A DNA stretch of 64,000 nt from Liolophura sinensis (taxonomy: Eukaryota > Mollusca > Polyplacophora > Chitonida > Chitonidae), in NCBI RefSeq assembly GCF_032854445.1, contig NC_088301.1, positions 55,725,187 to 55,789,186 of the forward strand. Reading direction: 5' to 3'. Under the pieces are notes generated by a model. That model was not told the origin of the DNA and did not search any database. It saw nothing but the letters and a program-made list of their open reading frames with translations. The position numbers and the translations under genes are program-made. This document shows positions 35,901 through 49,200 of the stretch, in pieces (position 1 is the first letter of the stretch; each line of letters starts with the position of its first letter).

Positions 35901-36573
35901 ACTGTGTAAAATATGTTATATCTACAGCAACATGCATGCAGCGTTTTAGCTCAATGGGGGTATCTTTTACCGCGCAATGAGAAGTGTTCTCGCAAGGAAT
36001 GGAAAGTAGAATATACAGCTTATAGGCACGTTTTACTTTAAGCCGGGAAGTGTTCACTATATTATCACCGCTAGATCACAGAAACCTATACATATGTACT
36101 AAGAAACACATTCCAATACCTGTACCAAAGAAGTTTGTTATTTTGGTTTCCCCATCGCGTCTATAAATCAGCACATAAATGAATAGAAATTAGGTTTTCA
36201 TTTTAGATACGCCAATCGTCTTGTGAGTTTCTCTCTGTTTTTTCTCATAACAATGCATGGAGGTATTATATTATTACTTATAAGGATAACGAAATGGCAC
36301 GAGTGACAATACTTATTTATTTTTTTCTTTTCGTCTTTATACGAACAGATAGCAGTCTGGATGAAGATGAGTGCCGGGGAAAACGCCAACATTTGACAAA
36401 TTACTGACACATTTTTCATGTTTTGACACAGCCAACCACCACCATAATATGGCAATTCTGATGTGTTACACGATAATAAACATCAAGGATTCAGCATGGA
36501 ATAATTGTACAAAGTTGTATGTGAATGGGCCCTGGTGCTATGAACACAGCAGTATAAAAAGAAAAATCGGAGG
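32913..36573. other. 3' flank of the SLC23-family gene; no gene seen
   Basis: AT-rich with no supported gene. An AATAAA occurs near 35391, but it is about 2.5 kb beyond the stop and cannot be tied to the transcript. Open frames here (for example 34895-35185 plus, 34116-34370 minus) show no domain. Confidence 0.4.
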
Positions 36574-36585
36574 AAAAAAAAAAAA
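36574..36585 (-). terminator. RNA polymerase III terminator of the tRNA-Gly gene
   Basis: On the minus strand a run of 12 T begins 10 bases after the tRNA 3' end, the normal pol III stop signal. Confidence 0.8.
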
Positions 36586-36595
36586 GCATTACCGC

Positions 36596-36666
36596 TGCAT
36601 CGGCCGGGAATCGAACCCGGGTCACCCGCGTGGCAGGCGAGAATTCTACCACTGAACCACCGATGC
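36596..36666 (-). tRNA. tRNA-Gly, anticodon GCC
   Basis: The minus strand reads GCATCGGTGGTTCAGTGGTA at the 5' end and GGGTTCGATTCCCGGCCGAT then GCA at the 3' end. The acceptor stem GCATCGG/CCGATGC pairs perfectly. The A box (TGGTTCAGTGG) and B box (GGTTCGATTCC) are intact, the anticodon GCC is at 36634-36632, the length is 71 nt and there is no intron. CCA is not encoded, as expected in animals. It looks functional. A weak similarity of the SINE heads to tRNA does not apply here, since the whole cloverleaf is present and no SINE body follows. Confidence 0.97.
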
Positions 36667-37326
36667 TTCACAGTATTACCGGGGGAAAATTTAGAGCTGC
36701 TTCAAGTGAAAAACAAATTGCACTGTTACCTTGTTGATAAAGTAAATTGTCTACGATTAAGCAAGGATTATAAAGAAATATTAAATACTACAACAAAAGT
36801 CAGAAAATCGTGACGCAAATGTCAAGCAGGTCAACAGGTGCTTTATTAGACACTCGTACCTTTAGCAATGTACGAGTTAATGGGCAACTTTGGGTGAAGT
36901 TTGGGCTTGTCACGATGGAAATTGTGTAAACAACATGGCCGTGAAATCACAATTTGTCTTCGTGGGTTACAAAGGTTTGTTTTCACTTTTGCTAAATTTT
37001 GTCTCGATAAACCAGCATGATAAATCAACTGCCTGGCGTTCTTACGGCCAGCACGCCGCATTCTGCTTAACATGTAGTGGTGAACTGGCTATTCCACGGC
37101 ACAAATCTTCGGTCAAAGTCAACTGAACAACAACAACAGCATGACCTAGAAGAAATATTTCTCATGCAGGAGTAAACAACAGGTTGCGACAGGCCGCGCA
37201 GTAATTGTATGTTGTTACTGCATTGTATTAGTACTATATGTCAACGAATCACAAACAAGCCACCTGTCTTAAATTAAAAGGAAAGACAACATTACACCAA
37301 ATGTATATACATTGTCCCCAGCTATG
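36667..37326. other. Spacer between tRNA-Gly and the inverted repeat
   Basis: No gene, repeat or RNA recognised. Confidence 0.4.
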
Positions 37327-37918
37327 TGGCTGTTTCAACTCCTCTCCATATTCTGGGCTGGCGGAATATTACAGCCACAAGGGTAATCTATGATAAACCA
37401 TATATCGATTCATGCCATGCCCGATAGGTCATTTCTCAGTGATGGCTGCATTCCAAAACAGACGTCATCTGTGGCTCTTACCTCTCAGCTCGCCCGCACA
37501 CGCAACACCCCAGGTATATTCCACTCATTAATGGCACACCTGCTCTGAATTTATGAGACTGTCAGTACAGAAGAAGCAGCCATTTTGCCTTCACCACAGG
37601 TATGGGTTTTGAAAAAGTTGTTGCTCCTGAATGCCTCAGGCTCGTTAACCCTGAAACAACAAGCCTAATGGCGGATTTGTTTTGAAGTAGGTTGCAGCAT
37701 CATGGATACAAGGCTGGTGTGTCGAAATATACCTGGAATATTGCTTTTGCGGGAAAGCTGACAGGTAAGAGCCAAAGATGACGTCTGTTTTGGACTGCAG
37801 ACATCATTTAGAAAGGACTTATTGGAGATGTCGTGAATCGTTGTACGGTTTACCACAGGTTGCAATTGTGACTACCCTAACTGCCAGCCCAGCATAAAGA
37901 GATGAGTTGAAACAGCCA
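37327..37918. repeat. Large imperfect inverted repeat (foldback), arms about 200 bp
   Basis: The left arm (37327-37525) and right arm (37717-37918) are reverse complements along their length. The outer ends TGGCTGTTTCAACTC and GAGTTGAAACAGCCA match exactly. In the middle, CCAAAACAGACGTCATCTGT with GGCTCTTACC on the left pairs with GGTAAGAGCC and ATGACGTCTGTTTTGG on the right. Inner ends share CCAGGTATATT. The central loop is about 190 bp. A transcript would fold into a long hairpin. It could be a foldback transposon, a palindromic duplication or a source of small RNAs; no coding content is seen. Confidence 0.85.
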
Positions 37919-39675
37919 ACTGGAGCTATCTATATACCTATGCATTCAAGATCAGTAGCCTACCAATATCCCACATGAAGTTTAAAAGCTTATCTTTTTT
38001 ATTTTTGTGATGTTGCATCACCTAGATATCCGGGTTCATTGAAGCAAAATCGCACACATTGTGAAAGTTGAAGTCAATTTTAACTTATCAGGCATAATAG
38101 GTTTTCTATAAACAGAGCAGGAACACACATGTTTCCGTTATCAAAGTTTTGTTTTAATCTAGAGGCTGCATGCTTGCTTAAATAAAATATCTGTTTCATT
38201 GAAATTCTGCATTGAAAATCATGTCCCAATTCACAGTAACATATAGTAAAAACAATAGAGAAATTGAAAGCACAAAGTAAAAAGTGTTACTTTGAAAGCC
38301 TGCCATTTTATTGGCCGTGAAAAGTGGAAATTTCAAAGGCCATTGTCTGCGAATGAATGGTGTGTATCCCGAAAATGCAAATGTTGCTTGTAGGATGAAA
38401 TGAACCTTTAAACATCTAAAAGATTTAATCATAAACACTGATGGGTCCCGTTGTTGTGACATTATGGAAATTAAACATACCTATTGCCTAACTATAGTTA
38501 TCTCCCCTGAACTACCTCATGGATGTGAACAGTTCAAAAATGGCCATATATCATTATATGGGAACCATACAGTCTCACTTAAATCAACGTCTTCCTAATG
38601 TTAGAGGTCAGATTGACATGTTAGTTTGCATGAGTCTTAAATGACAGAATGACTTCGGAGTGAAATCAGGGATACCACCAGAAATCTTTTCTATAAATTT
38701 TTCTGTAGAGAGAATGATGTATACTATACTGTATACAGTGGATCATACAAGGATCATGCACATGATTCAAATTGGAGATTAGGGCTGCAGTGAATTACCT
38801 CCCTGAGTTTATTCTTCCACTTAGGAGTAAGCTGTGTTTAGATGAAACTGGTGTAAACGGCTCATGGACAGTTTCGAGGTTAAAGGATTAATGTCCAGAT
38901 TTATTATTTACTCAAAATTAATGACCCTTGTATATATTGTTAAATTCGGTGCAATCTGAGTAATACTGTACTTCAAATTTCTAAATAATGAGGCTGGTTT
39001 ATGCATCTTAACCACCAACACTCAGTATACTTCACCGTCATATAAGTGCAACTTTTATGTAGGAATACAAGCTGTCAGACCTTCTCCATTTAGAGCTGTT
39101 AGACCTTCGAAATCTACAAGAGTGACAGTTAACCCATTGAACCCTGGAGTGACATAAGATAGTTGAAGACCTTCAAGAACAAATTTTAATTTCGTTAACT
39201 GATCTGAAAAGCCACTCTCAGGAAATTTAAAATTCTCTTATACTGAAATACATGTAGGATTACATGTACAGTTTAGAGCCAACTTGCCAAACTCTGTGAA
39301 ATGCATAAATTATACCTAAGCTAGAAAACATCAATTTCATTTAAAGATCTCTCGGTTTTCTGAGATCTCTTAATGTTTTTCTTTATACTGCATAGAAAGT
39401 GGTTGTCGTGACATAATCTTCTTGCTTCCTAGGCATACTTCTTTAGGTGAGGTCTTTTATCGTAGTTTCACGACTCGAAGACTAATCCCTCCTTGTGTCT
39501 TAGATGCAGTAGTGTAACAACGGAGGTAATTCAGAGGAGTCCAACTCTTATGCATATCAAGCTGTTGGTGGCCAGAAGAGTAAACTTTCCCAAAACATGC
39601 CAGTCCCTTTGACTGATCAGGCTGAATGTTTGAATCAAGCTGTCTGGTTTAGCTGCAGCTTTAAGTCTCAATGCA

Positions 39676-39828
39676 TCCGTAAGTGGGAAGGCCTTGCAGC
39701 AACCTGTGGATGGTCGTGGGTTTCCCCCGGGCCTTGCCTAGTTTCCTCCCTAATGCTGGCCACTGTCGTATAAGTGAAATATTCTTGAGTACGGCGTAAA
39801 ACACCAATCAAATAAGTAAATAAATTAA
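39676..39828 (+). repeat. tRNA-derived SINE copy, 5' truncated
   Basis: Carries CAGCAACCTGTGGATGGTCG, GTTTCCCCCGGGCCTTGCC, CTGGCCACTGTCGTATAAGT, GAAATATTCTTGAGTACGGC, AAAACACCAATCAAATAAGT and a short A/T tail. Confidence 0.85.
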
Positions 39829-39946
39829 GTCATAATGCTTACATTGTAGAGACTGTTACCTCCTCACTAAATCTGACTAACAAAGTTTAAGTGAAACATT
39901 TTCAGTTCATGCAATGGTACATCCATGTTACCATGCTAGAGCTGCA

Positions 39947-40155
39947 AGATGACACAGGACTGGAGCCTCTCAACAATGCCATGGCTGTGAGTTCAAGTCC
40001 AGTACATGCTGGCTTTCTTTCCGGTTGTACCTGGAAAGGTTTACAAACTGAAACAACCTCCCTCTGACTTCTGCCCAGTTTCCTCCCACCATAATTCCTG
40101 AGAATGGCATAAAACACCAATCAAATAAATAAATAAATAAATAAATAAATAAATT
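39947..40155 (+). repeat. tRNA-derived SINE copy with (AAAT)n tail
   Basis: Starts in a tRNA-like head (CTGGAGCCTCTCAACAATGC, TGTGAGTTCAAGTCCAGTAC) and ends in AAAACACCAATCAAATAAAT followed by about eight AAAT units. It lies about 140 bp upstream of the start codon of the EF-hand/coiled-coil gene, and 120 bp after another copy. Confidence 0.85.
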
Positions 40156-40265
40156 CTTTGCCTTAATTATTAGCATGTCACAATAATGTGTATCCTTTTT
40201 CTATATTGTAGTTTTATTATTTTCACATAGAGTGAATATGTTTACTCCTGTAACTTCTGTTACAG

Positions 40266-43200
40266 AGCTGTCCTTGTAAATCACATAACTAGAGGTAATG
40301 CCTTGGGGTATTGCTGGTGACAACACTATGGAGTTTCATGACTTTGCAGCTGTGTTTGATGCCCTTGACCTATCCTCTGATGGATTCATATCTTGTGAGA
40401 AACTGCACGAGTTTGATGAGATTCTTCATTACACACCAATATGCATCCAGCATGTGTATGCGGCTGTATTACAGATTTGTGGAGGTGATGGTCAAGGCAC
40501 TGTTGGTAGAGACAATTTTCTGAACGTCCTGCAAGAGTTAGATCGAAGGCGAGCGGTGGAAGAAAGAGCTTATTGGGATTTCCAGGCCCTGGACAGCAAT
40601 GCTGATGGTCGACTGCCACTAAAAGATGCCTTACTGTTGTTTAGAGACAGCCATGGGGAGAATTTCTCAATGACTGCCTGGGAGCGATTTTTGTCTGAGA
40701 GGGAGAACACAAATGATGAAGTCTGTTTTGACGAGATCAGAATGTGTTTATGTAATCTTCCAACTGAGCATGAGGCAACATTAGACAAGGACCAGCTCAA
40801 GTCTGAGGAAGATAAATTAGAAGATCTGCATCTAGCTCGTGCCATTGAATTATATGACAATGCAAAGCATTGGCAGGTAATGTTACATTATACAATATGC
40901 CTGTAATTTTGTCATTTTGTCTTTAGAAGGGGTGAATTTTAATAAATTAATAAACTACATTATGTATAGTCATAATGTATAATATTCAGTATAATAATAA
41001 TAATCAGTAAGACATTTGAGTTACATAATTCCCAACAAATTCACTTTAGTAATCCCTGGGTTCCATTATTGTTAACTTTGTGTGTTGTCATGTCAGCTAC
41101 TAGGAAAGCCTTAGTAGCTTAATGAGCATATTCTATGCTGTCTTCCATCCTCATTTTGTTGGGACAATTGATTCATTTCAGTGATGAAAGCCAAAACCAT
41201 AAAAATCATCACTGCTTGCTTCTCTCTCATTTACAGATCTGTTTGGGTTTTAAACATGTTACCTTGTAACAATCAGCAAAACTGTGTCTTCATACTGATC
41301 CATAGACAGCATTTTTGAATTTTTTAAAAATTAATATATGTTAGGCATACCTGTAACCTGAACAACGATCCAAAAAGGCTCGTAGTCTGAACTTTTTATT
41401 CGATTATTGTCATTCATTAAAATTGTTTGCAGTATTACTTGAATCAAGGGCCTTGAGCAAGGCCATGACTGGGAACATTGCCTCCCATCAATTCTTCAGG
41501 AGAAGTCAGTTACGTGGGAAGAGAAATACCACTGGCTCTCCTGGTACTGGCAATCCATATGGGCATTTGTGATGAACATAGCCCATTACTAATGACTATG
41601 AAACAGCCCTTTCAGGGAGCTGTTGCTGTATATGTAGTTTATATGTATATATAGCTTAGAAATTTGTTATGGGAGGGGTTTGGTCAGAGGTGGCCTTTGG
41701 AGTTTATGCCTATAATATTTTACATTATTCAGGAGAATGTAGCTGCAAAGGAGAAAAACAGGAAAGACTATCATGAAAGTCTGCTCACACAAGCAGAACG
41801 TAAACAGAAAAAGTAAGGCTACTTGGATGTCATAGATTTTTTGTTGCTAAAGACCAAAAATAGTCAAAATGTGTATCTTTCTCTCCATACAAGAGATTTC
41901 TTCAGTGATTAAAATGAGATTCAGTCAGTTCTTTTTAGGTTTCTACAGAAAACATTTACTTTACTGACTAACAGCTTTACTCACAATCATCAAAACTCAT
42001 CAAAACTGGGAAATATTTAAACTTACATGTTTGGGATGTCACCATTATTTACAAACAGGTGGGACCAAGAAGGTATTGAAGCTCTGTTGTTTGATGATGG
42101 CGAAGATGTGGACAGACTTACAGCAGTCAAGTCACGTCAAAAGATTGCAATAAAAGATCTGTATGATCTCTTGGAAGAGAAATACAATCACCTCAGACAG
42201 AAGCTGACATGGCATATGGTTTCTGTGACATCAGGTAAATACAAACTACGACACCCTATAAACTTAACTACGTTCAAAGCTTAACAAATGATAAGTAGTC
42301 AGTCTAACTCTCGAGTCACCATCCATTATTGACCCTGCATTTTAATGAAGTTATGTGCAGTTGATAGAAACAACATTTTTTTGTACTCTCCTTTGGTACA
42401 CTGTTCTATAGTTGGCCAAAAAATATATAAAACAACAAAAACTCCATGTGCTTAGCAGGGCAAGTCACTTTAAGGCTTTGTTTGTGTGAGGGCACCAAAA
42501 GGTGTAAAATCAGTGCAAGTCTTGCACACGGCAGAGCAACAAAAAAAGGTAATACGTCTGAACTCTGTTTACACAGCAAGGCAACAAAATGTATTAAAAG
42601 CCAGTAATAAGTTTGTGTGCTTGATTTTGTGTTATTGGAATTAAGGTATTCTTTGACATTGGACATAGGATTTTCAGATGGACAGTTCTCTGACAGTGCA
42701 GCTGGTGATGGCATTGAGAATTATCATGAAGTGGAGATTCATGTGAAACAGTTGTGGAAAAGTCGCACCTTGAGAGAGAAGTGGGCGGAGCTTCCAGGAA
42801 GCTCCTCCCACTTACCCTCCTCTATGACACAGTTGATGGCAGAACTGCAGGAGACTGATGCCAAACACAAGTCTGATGTGATGAGGCATTATGAGGCACT
42901 TCTCTTGGAAGGGAAATCCCATTTTCAGGCCTGCCACATTCTCGAAGAACAGTACCAGGAATTTTGTAAAGGTAAGTTAAAAATTTTAGATGTTTTTGAA
43001 AAAATTTGAAATAATGGATTGATGTGAAAGAAGTAGATGAAATAGATGACAAATATTTTTGTCAAATGGATATTCTGTTATCTGAGTATTATGATAATTT
43101 ATAAAAATAATTTGGGGCACTCTGGTTTCCTTTGGCCATAAACCTGATAACTGCCAGGTAAGTGAAAAAATCATGAGCATGGTGTTAAATATCTATTAGA

Positions 43201-46200
43201 TAAATAATAATTTAATATGAATACAAATAAAATTAATTGGGAACATAGATAAGGCAAAATAGTTGTTTTGGGGGTGAATATCTAATATGTAAATTTTATG
43301 AACTATATCATAAATCTAAACTATTTTGGAGACTGTATGTAGCCCAGATACTGATATAGTATATAACATCCTCTGTTCTTATGCTCACAGGAAGTCAACT
43401 TTGTGGTGAAATTATGTCAGACCTGTTTGGAAGATACCAAGATGAAAAAGATGCCTTAGCATCTGCTATTAAGACATGGGTCTCTCAAGGGGATGCCACT
43501 TCTCTGATTTCAAACAGTATTTCAAGCTGCTTCTGCAGGACATTTTGATTTGTGAAGAGAGCAGCTTTATCCCGGCCGCACTAGCATGTGGGTTGGGAGA
43601 AAGATCACAGATATACAGGTCCAAAAGGTAAAATCATTTGCAGATGTTATAAAATGTATTTGTATGTAAGCATTTTTCATATGCCGGTATGGTAAATAAA
43701 TTCAGTATCTAAAGTGACTTAATTTATACTTGGTGTTTTGACTTGGTGCCTATTTAATTTAAAGTGGTAAATAAGAATAGTGAAAGAGATAATAAGATGC
43801 AAAATATACTTCATGGATAAATGTTTAGAGGATCTTGTGGTAAAAATACATGTACACGTAATTAACAACTTGCACAAAGCTGATGACATAAGATAATGCA
43901 GTGTTACTTTATTACGTGACAATGTACACTGATTCTTTCATCTTTACTACAGGTTTGACTGGGACAGGGCTAGGATGGAGAAGTTGGCAGCTCTATATCT
44001 GGGTGCAAGCAAGGGCAGAAAACCTCGAAAGCCATCGCACACTAGGCATGTTGAAGAAAATGGTGTGAAGGAGAGCGAACTTGACTTGCAAGTAGAGATT
44101 CTGCATCAAATGGTTGAGGCTTTCATAGCTGAAAGAGAGGTAATTTGATGTGAAGCCATTAGATTAGAATGTGTGAATGTTAAAATTTTTCATTTGTCGA
44201 CAGATCAGTAATTAATGATTTTTCTTGCTTCATGAAATTTTTGATACTGAAATACAAAACATCTGTTTTGTCAAAATGTTTTGAATTACTGGTACATTCC
44301 AGTGTTTTGAAAAGAAGTTTTGGGGGAATTTTTTTGAAATTTATTTACTGTTTCCTTGGGATGGGGATGGGCCAAATGCATTGTTCTTGCTGTAACAATC
44401 CTTAACATAATGAACATTAATGTGCTTGTTTCAACATGTTCCTTTGTATTAGGAGGTTTACCTGGCCAACTGTTTACCCTGAACACACCTGTTTGCTTTC
44501 ATTGTAAAGCTCTTGAGTATGTGTTGAAATAAATCAGTAAAGAAATAATAGATCACCTGAACTATAGCACTGCATAGTCATGATACATATTTCATTTGTT
44601 TCAGATTTTAATCAGCATGCTTCAAGGCAGAGACAGTGTTTTGAGTAAGTCTGATGCTAAGAAGTTATCAGTGGAGCAGAGACGAGGTAAACTGAATGGC
44701 CTGCGAACCCAGAGACAAAATTTGAGAGATGGAATGGGGTCAGAGGCCTCAGAATCTCAGAAAACTAATCAGAGGAAGTTGTTACAAGAAGGTAATACAA
44801 TGGTATTTGAAAAAATCTCATGAGTGAAGAGATGATAAGCAATTGATAATCGGGTCAGTAGTACAATAGTAACACGTAATGCCATTGTTATACAGAGGCT
44901 TGAGGAATTGAACCACAGGTCTTCAAGGCAACCTTTGTGTATACAAGTTCATTGGCCATGTGTGGATGTAGCTGCACAAATAACAATGACAAATATGAGT
45001 TACTTAGCCTCTCTAGTAAATGGTGATACACGTCTGAATACATTGACAAATTGTAACAGCAGTGTGATTTAAAACTCAGCACATCTCTAAACAACAAGTG
45101 CTCTGTAGTTTTGCTTTAGGGGGTACCTGCTTCCTTACATGTTTGTTACCTACTGTATTTCTTCTTATATCGAGGGAACTGAAAGATTACATTCTGTCCT
45201 TTTTTATTCAGAAATGTAAAAATATGGATGTTTTTCATTAGATAAACTAACCATGTGATAAAAGAAAAACTGTGTATTCCAGTTACACTTACATATGTAT
45301 TGGCTAAAAAGAGCAGACCAGATGACCTATAAACTGTAAGGATGAGAGGGGTACATTCTAGTGAAGCCAGGTTTTGTCTCATAATCAGAGTTCCATTTAT
45401 TAACTGATGACCACTCTCTTGTGTTGTCTGTAACAGCTGTAGGCATTGCATATGAGAATAGGTTCCTCGACCTGATGAATACGCAGCCTAATGTGATAGA
45501 GAATGCAGTGAATGCCAGTCTGCTGGCAGACTTACAGCAGAAGCAATATGTAGACCTCGATACCTTGATAAAGGACTTCATATCAAAGGTATGTGGCTCT
45601 AGAACTGTAAGCTCCATGGCCTTCATTACACCAGCTGAAAGAACATCAGGCAAATTACAATGAATTGTAACCAGAAATCAGAAATGTAACCAGCAATCAA
45701 GAATCTTGAACACAGATTAAAGTCAGTCCAGATGCATTTATGTGTAACTAATTACTGGTGTGATTAGAATTAATTCATATAATAAGTTGTACTTGGAACA
45801 GTTTCGTTCAGAAACATGAAGAAAATGAATTATGTATTCAAATAAATCATCTTGCTTGACAGGACACCAAAGAGCTAAAAAAGCTGATGAAGACCTGTGT
45901 GAGGACTTTTGAACATGAACATCTGGACACGATTGCATTTGTGATCTTGGGCGTACTGGATGTGACCCAAGAGGAAAGACGATTTATTGATACCTTGGAC
46001 CAGAAGTATCAGACCATCAGAGAAACTATACTCCTCCATGCTTTAAGAAGTAAACATGGAACCTCGTGGAATAGGTGCTCTCCTCTAAGATCATTGTCCT
46101 GGACATTAGTCCTCTAAGACTAATCTGTATTGATTAGTGCTTGTTAGCTACAGCTGAAATGTTTGTGTTATTTTGTGATACAGACATTTTTTATTTTTTA

Positions 46201-49200
46201 TAAATACAACTTGTTAGCTTTTTTAGTGAAGCTAGTCAGCAAAATATTTTATTAAATTTTTGGTAGTTTATGAAGTCTAAAAAGGATTTTATTTTATTAA
46301 TCACCATTGAGTCGTGGTGGTATAATGTACCAGTGTCCACAAAAAAAACAATGGCATATGGTAGAAAATTATTATTTTGTGTTGGTGCAGGATGTCAAAA
46401 GAGGAAAGGCACAAGGAACTGCGTGCTAAGAAGAAAGAGGAAAAGAAATTGAGAGGGGAAGGCAGATGGAAGGACATGGCCTTGTTATTAGGGTCAGCAA
46501 TTCAGGTTAGTCAGCAACATGCGTGTATTCTTTAATACTTCTAATAGATCATTCTGCATACCATTAACATGCTGCACATCCTCTCTGTGATCAATGCTCT
46601 GATAGCAATTTTAAAAAAAATGTTAATAATATCAGAACAGTAATTTAAGAAAATGTCTGGTCTGATCATTTTTCCTCAGGAGATGCCCTCTCTACAAACT
46701 GTAATGGGGGAAAATAAAGCTGACTATGCCAGTAGACTTGAAAATGGTAAGCATCTTGTACAATACAATTTAGCAGTATGGTGATAAATCATTAAAATTG
46801 TTATATGCGATATTAAAATTGTTATATGCGATATTGTGCATAAGGTAAACACATAAAGTCTTTGTGTATAGGATTTTTATAGGATCCATATATATGTGTG
46901 GATTTGAAATCTTTAGTATGTCTTTTTTCAGATGAAATTCCCCCTGAAAAACTGCCAGCAATCAACCCATTGGCAGATTTGGTTCTGCGGCAGGAGGCAG
47001 AGCAAAATTATCTGCTGGACTGGCTCAGGTCATCAGAAGTGAAGGTTATGACCTTTGCTAAGCGAAGACAGGGACTGGTTAAAATGCTGTTTGAAAAACT
47101 TTGCGTAGAGCAAGAAACAGATTACAGCTGTATGGGGTATAGACTTGGATTGGTGGAAAGGATTGAGGCTGCCATTGGGAACAGGTTTGTAATTTAATAG
47201 CCATCAGATTTATCTAATAAACATTTTACAAATAGTGATGCTTGCTGAGATTTTTGTCACCCATTGCTGATAGTGCATATGCTTTCTGAATTATCTGTTG
47301 TTTCATGTAACATTTAAGTTAATTTTTTTTATTCTAGCACATTAAACATACATTATTGATATATTCCAGATGTGTTATTGTTCAGTTTTGTTTAGAACTG
47401 AATGAATTAAGTGAATGTCAACTCACAGTTGTCTGTGTTACATGTTGCAGACACAATGCTGACAAATTAAGGCAAACCAAGATGTCTTCACTCCGCTGCA
47501 AACATAGAAGACTTAGGTTAAGCCATAATGAGATATTCAAGAAGGAGACAGTTCCAAAAGACAGGCCAACATCAGGTAGGCTGTAAATTTGTGCTTGCTC
47601 ATGTGCAGTAAAATCTTGTGTGCTGAACTGATTCATGCTGGCTTGTGCTCTAGTCTTATGTGGGAAGATCTTGCAGCAACCTGGGGATGGTTGTAGGTTT
47701 CCTACCATAATGAGTAGGGCGTAAAATACCAATCAGATAAATACATTACTGACACTGGAGTATACTAGAGGCTTGGATGTACTGACAAGCATTCTTAGCC
47801 TACTTTATGTCTTACCTTTGATAAAAACCCTGAGATACTGCCAGCCTGACTGAGTGTTTTGTCATGTACATCTTCAGTACATTGACATAGGCTTCATTAT
47901 GCTTTCCAGAATTTTGGTGAATTGAAATTTTTTTCAGATATTTAAATTGACTTATACTACATACATATTGGATATGTTTATATCAACGTTGAAGACAAAA
48001 TACAGGACATTGTAGTTCAGTGATAATTATTTTTCATGTCACCCTTCTGAGTGGGGAAACTGGAGTGCCTATATGATACCACTGCTATTAACGTAGCTTC
48101 TGACTGAAATTTTTGGCAGAACCAGCTAGAGCTGTTTTCTTCATTTGTCAGTGAAATATCATCTTTTAATATTGCTTACCTGCTTTACAGGTGATTCAGT
48201 TAGCAGGCAGATGTTGTACTTAAATCAGGTGATACAGCGTCATCTGGAAGAAGTGGAAACTTTGTTGCAGTTGTGTCAAGATGAAACACTAGCTGAGTTA
48301 CAGGAAGCAGCACAGCTCATGACAACAGAGGAACAACAGAAACGACTCTGTGAACTATCTGCCAAAAGAAGGCTATTGGATTTGGAGAATCAAGGTATGT
48401 GTTCTGGGGGATATAGTTCATGTAATGCGAAGCCCTGCTTTTCATGGTGAATTTAATTCAAAATGATACGACTGACACATAAGCATGAGTCTATCAGATA
48501 TCCTGCAAATCTCCCTCTAAAACGTGATTTCACCTTGCAGTATGCCTCTTGAGGTAAGTCGTTCAAAGGTATATTAAAGTTAAATCAGGCTTAAATCTTA
48601 ATACATGTACCTGGTGCTGGTTTCATGAAGCATGCTTAGTTGCACTTAGCCAAGTGCACTTTATATCTCTACAACAAACGTTGTCATGGTACTTAATGGA
48701 GAACCCAAATGCCTTTAATTTCATACTAAATGTTCCCTGGACGCAATATTTTTGCTATGTTAGTATGTAAACTGCATTTTAAAAAAAATATTATTTTTAA
48801 CTAGTTTCACTTAAAAAACACCATTATAACCGTCTCCCTATCTTGTCAGTCGTGGCACCCAGGTTGGGTGATGTCTTGCTGTGAAGACCTGCCAGGATTA
48901 TGTATTGAAAAGCAATGCAAAGCATTGACAAGTTACAAATCCATGCATTAGGCCTACCCACTTTGTGCTATTCCTGATGCTATTGTGACTAAATCCATAA
49001 TTACCTCTGTGTACACCTCTGAATTAGCACTCTGAAAATCATATACCTGTAAGTAAAACAGTTTTACAACAAATATTTTGAAAGATACTGCAGTTATATT
49101 AGATCCCGGAAAAGTTCGTACATCATAGCGACTGGATGATACGACGACCGATTTTAGCTCGAAAACCAGCCACCTTAGATTCGTTTGTCTGACACGATCT

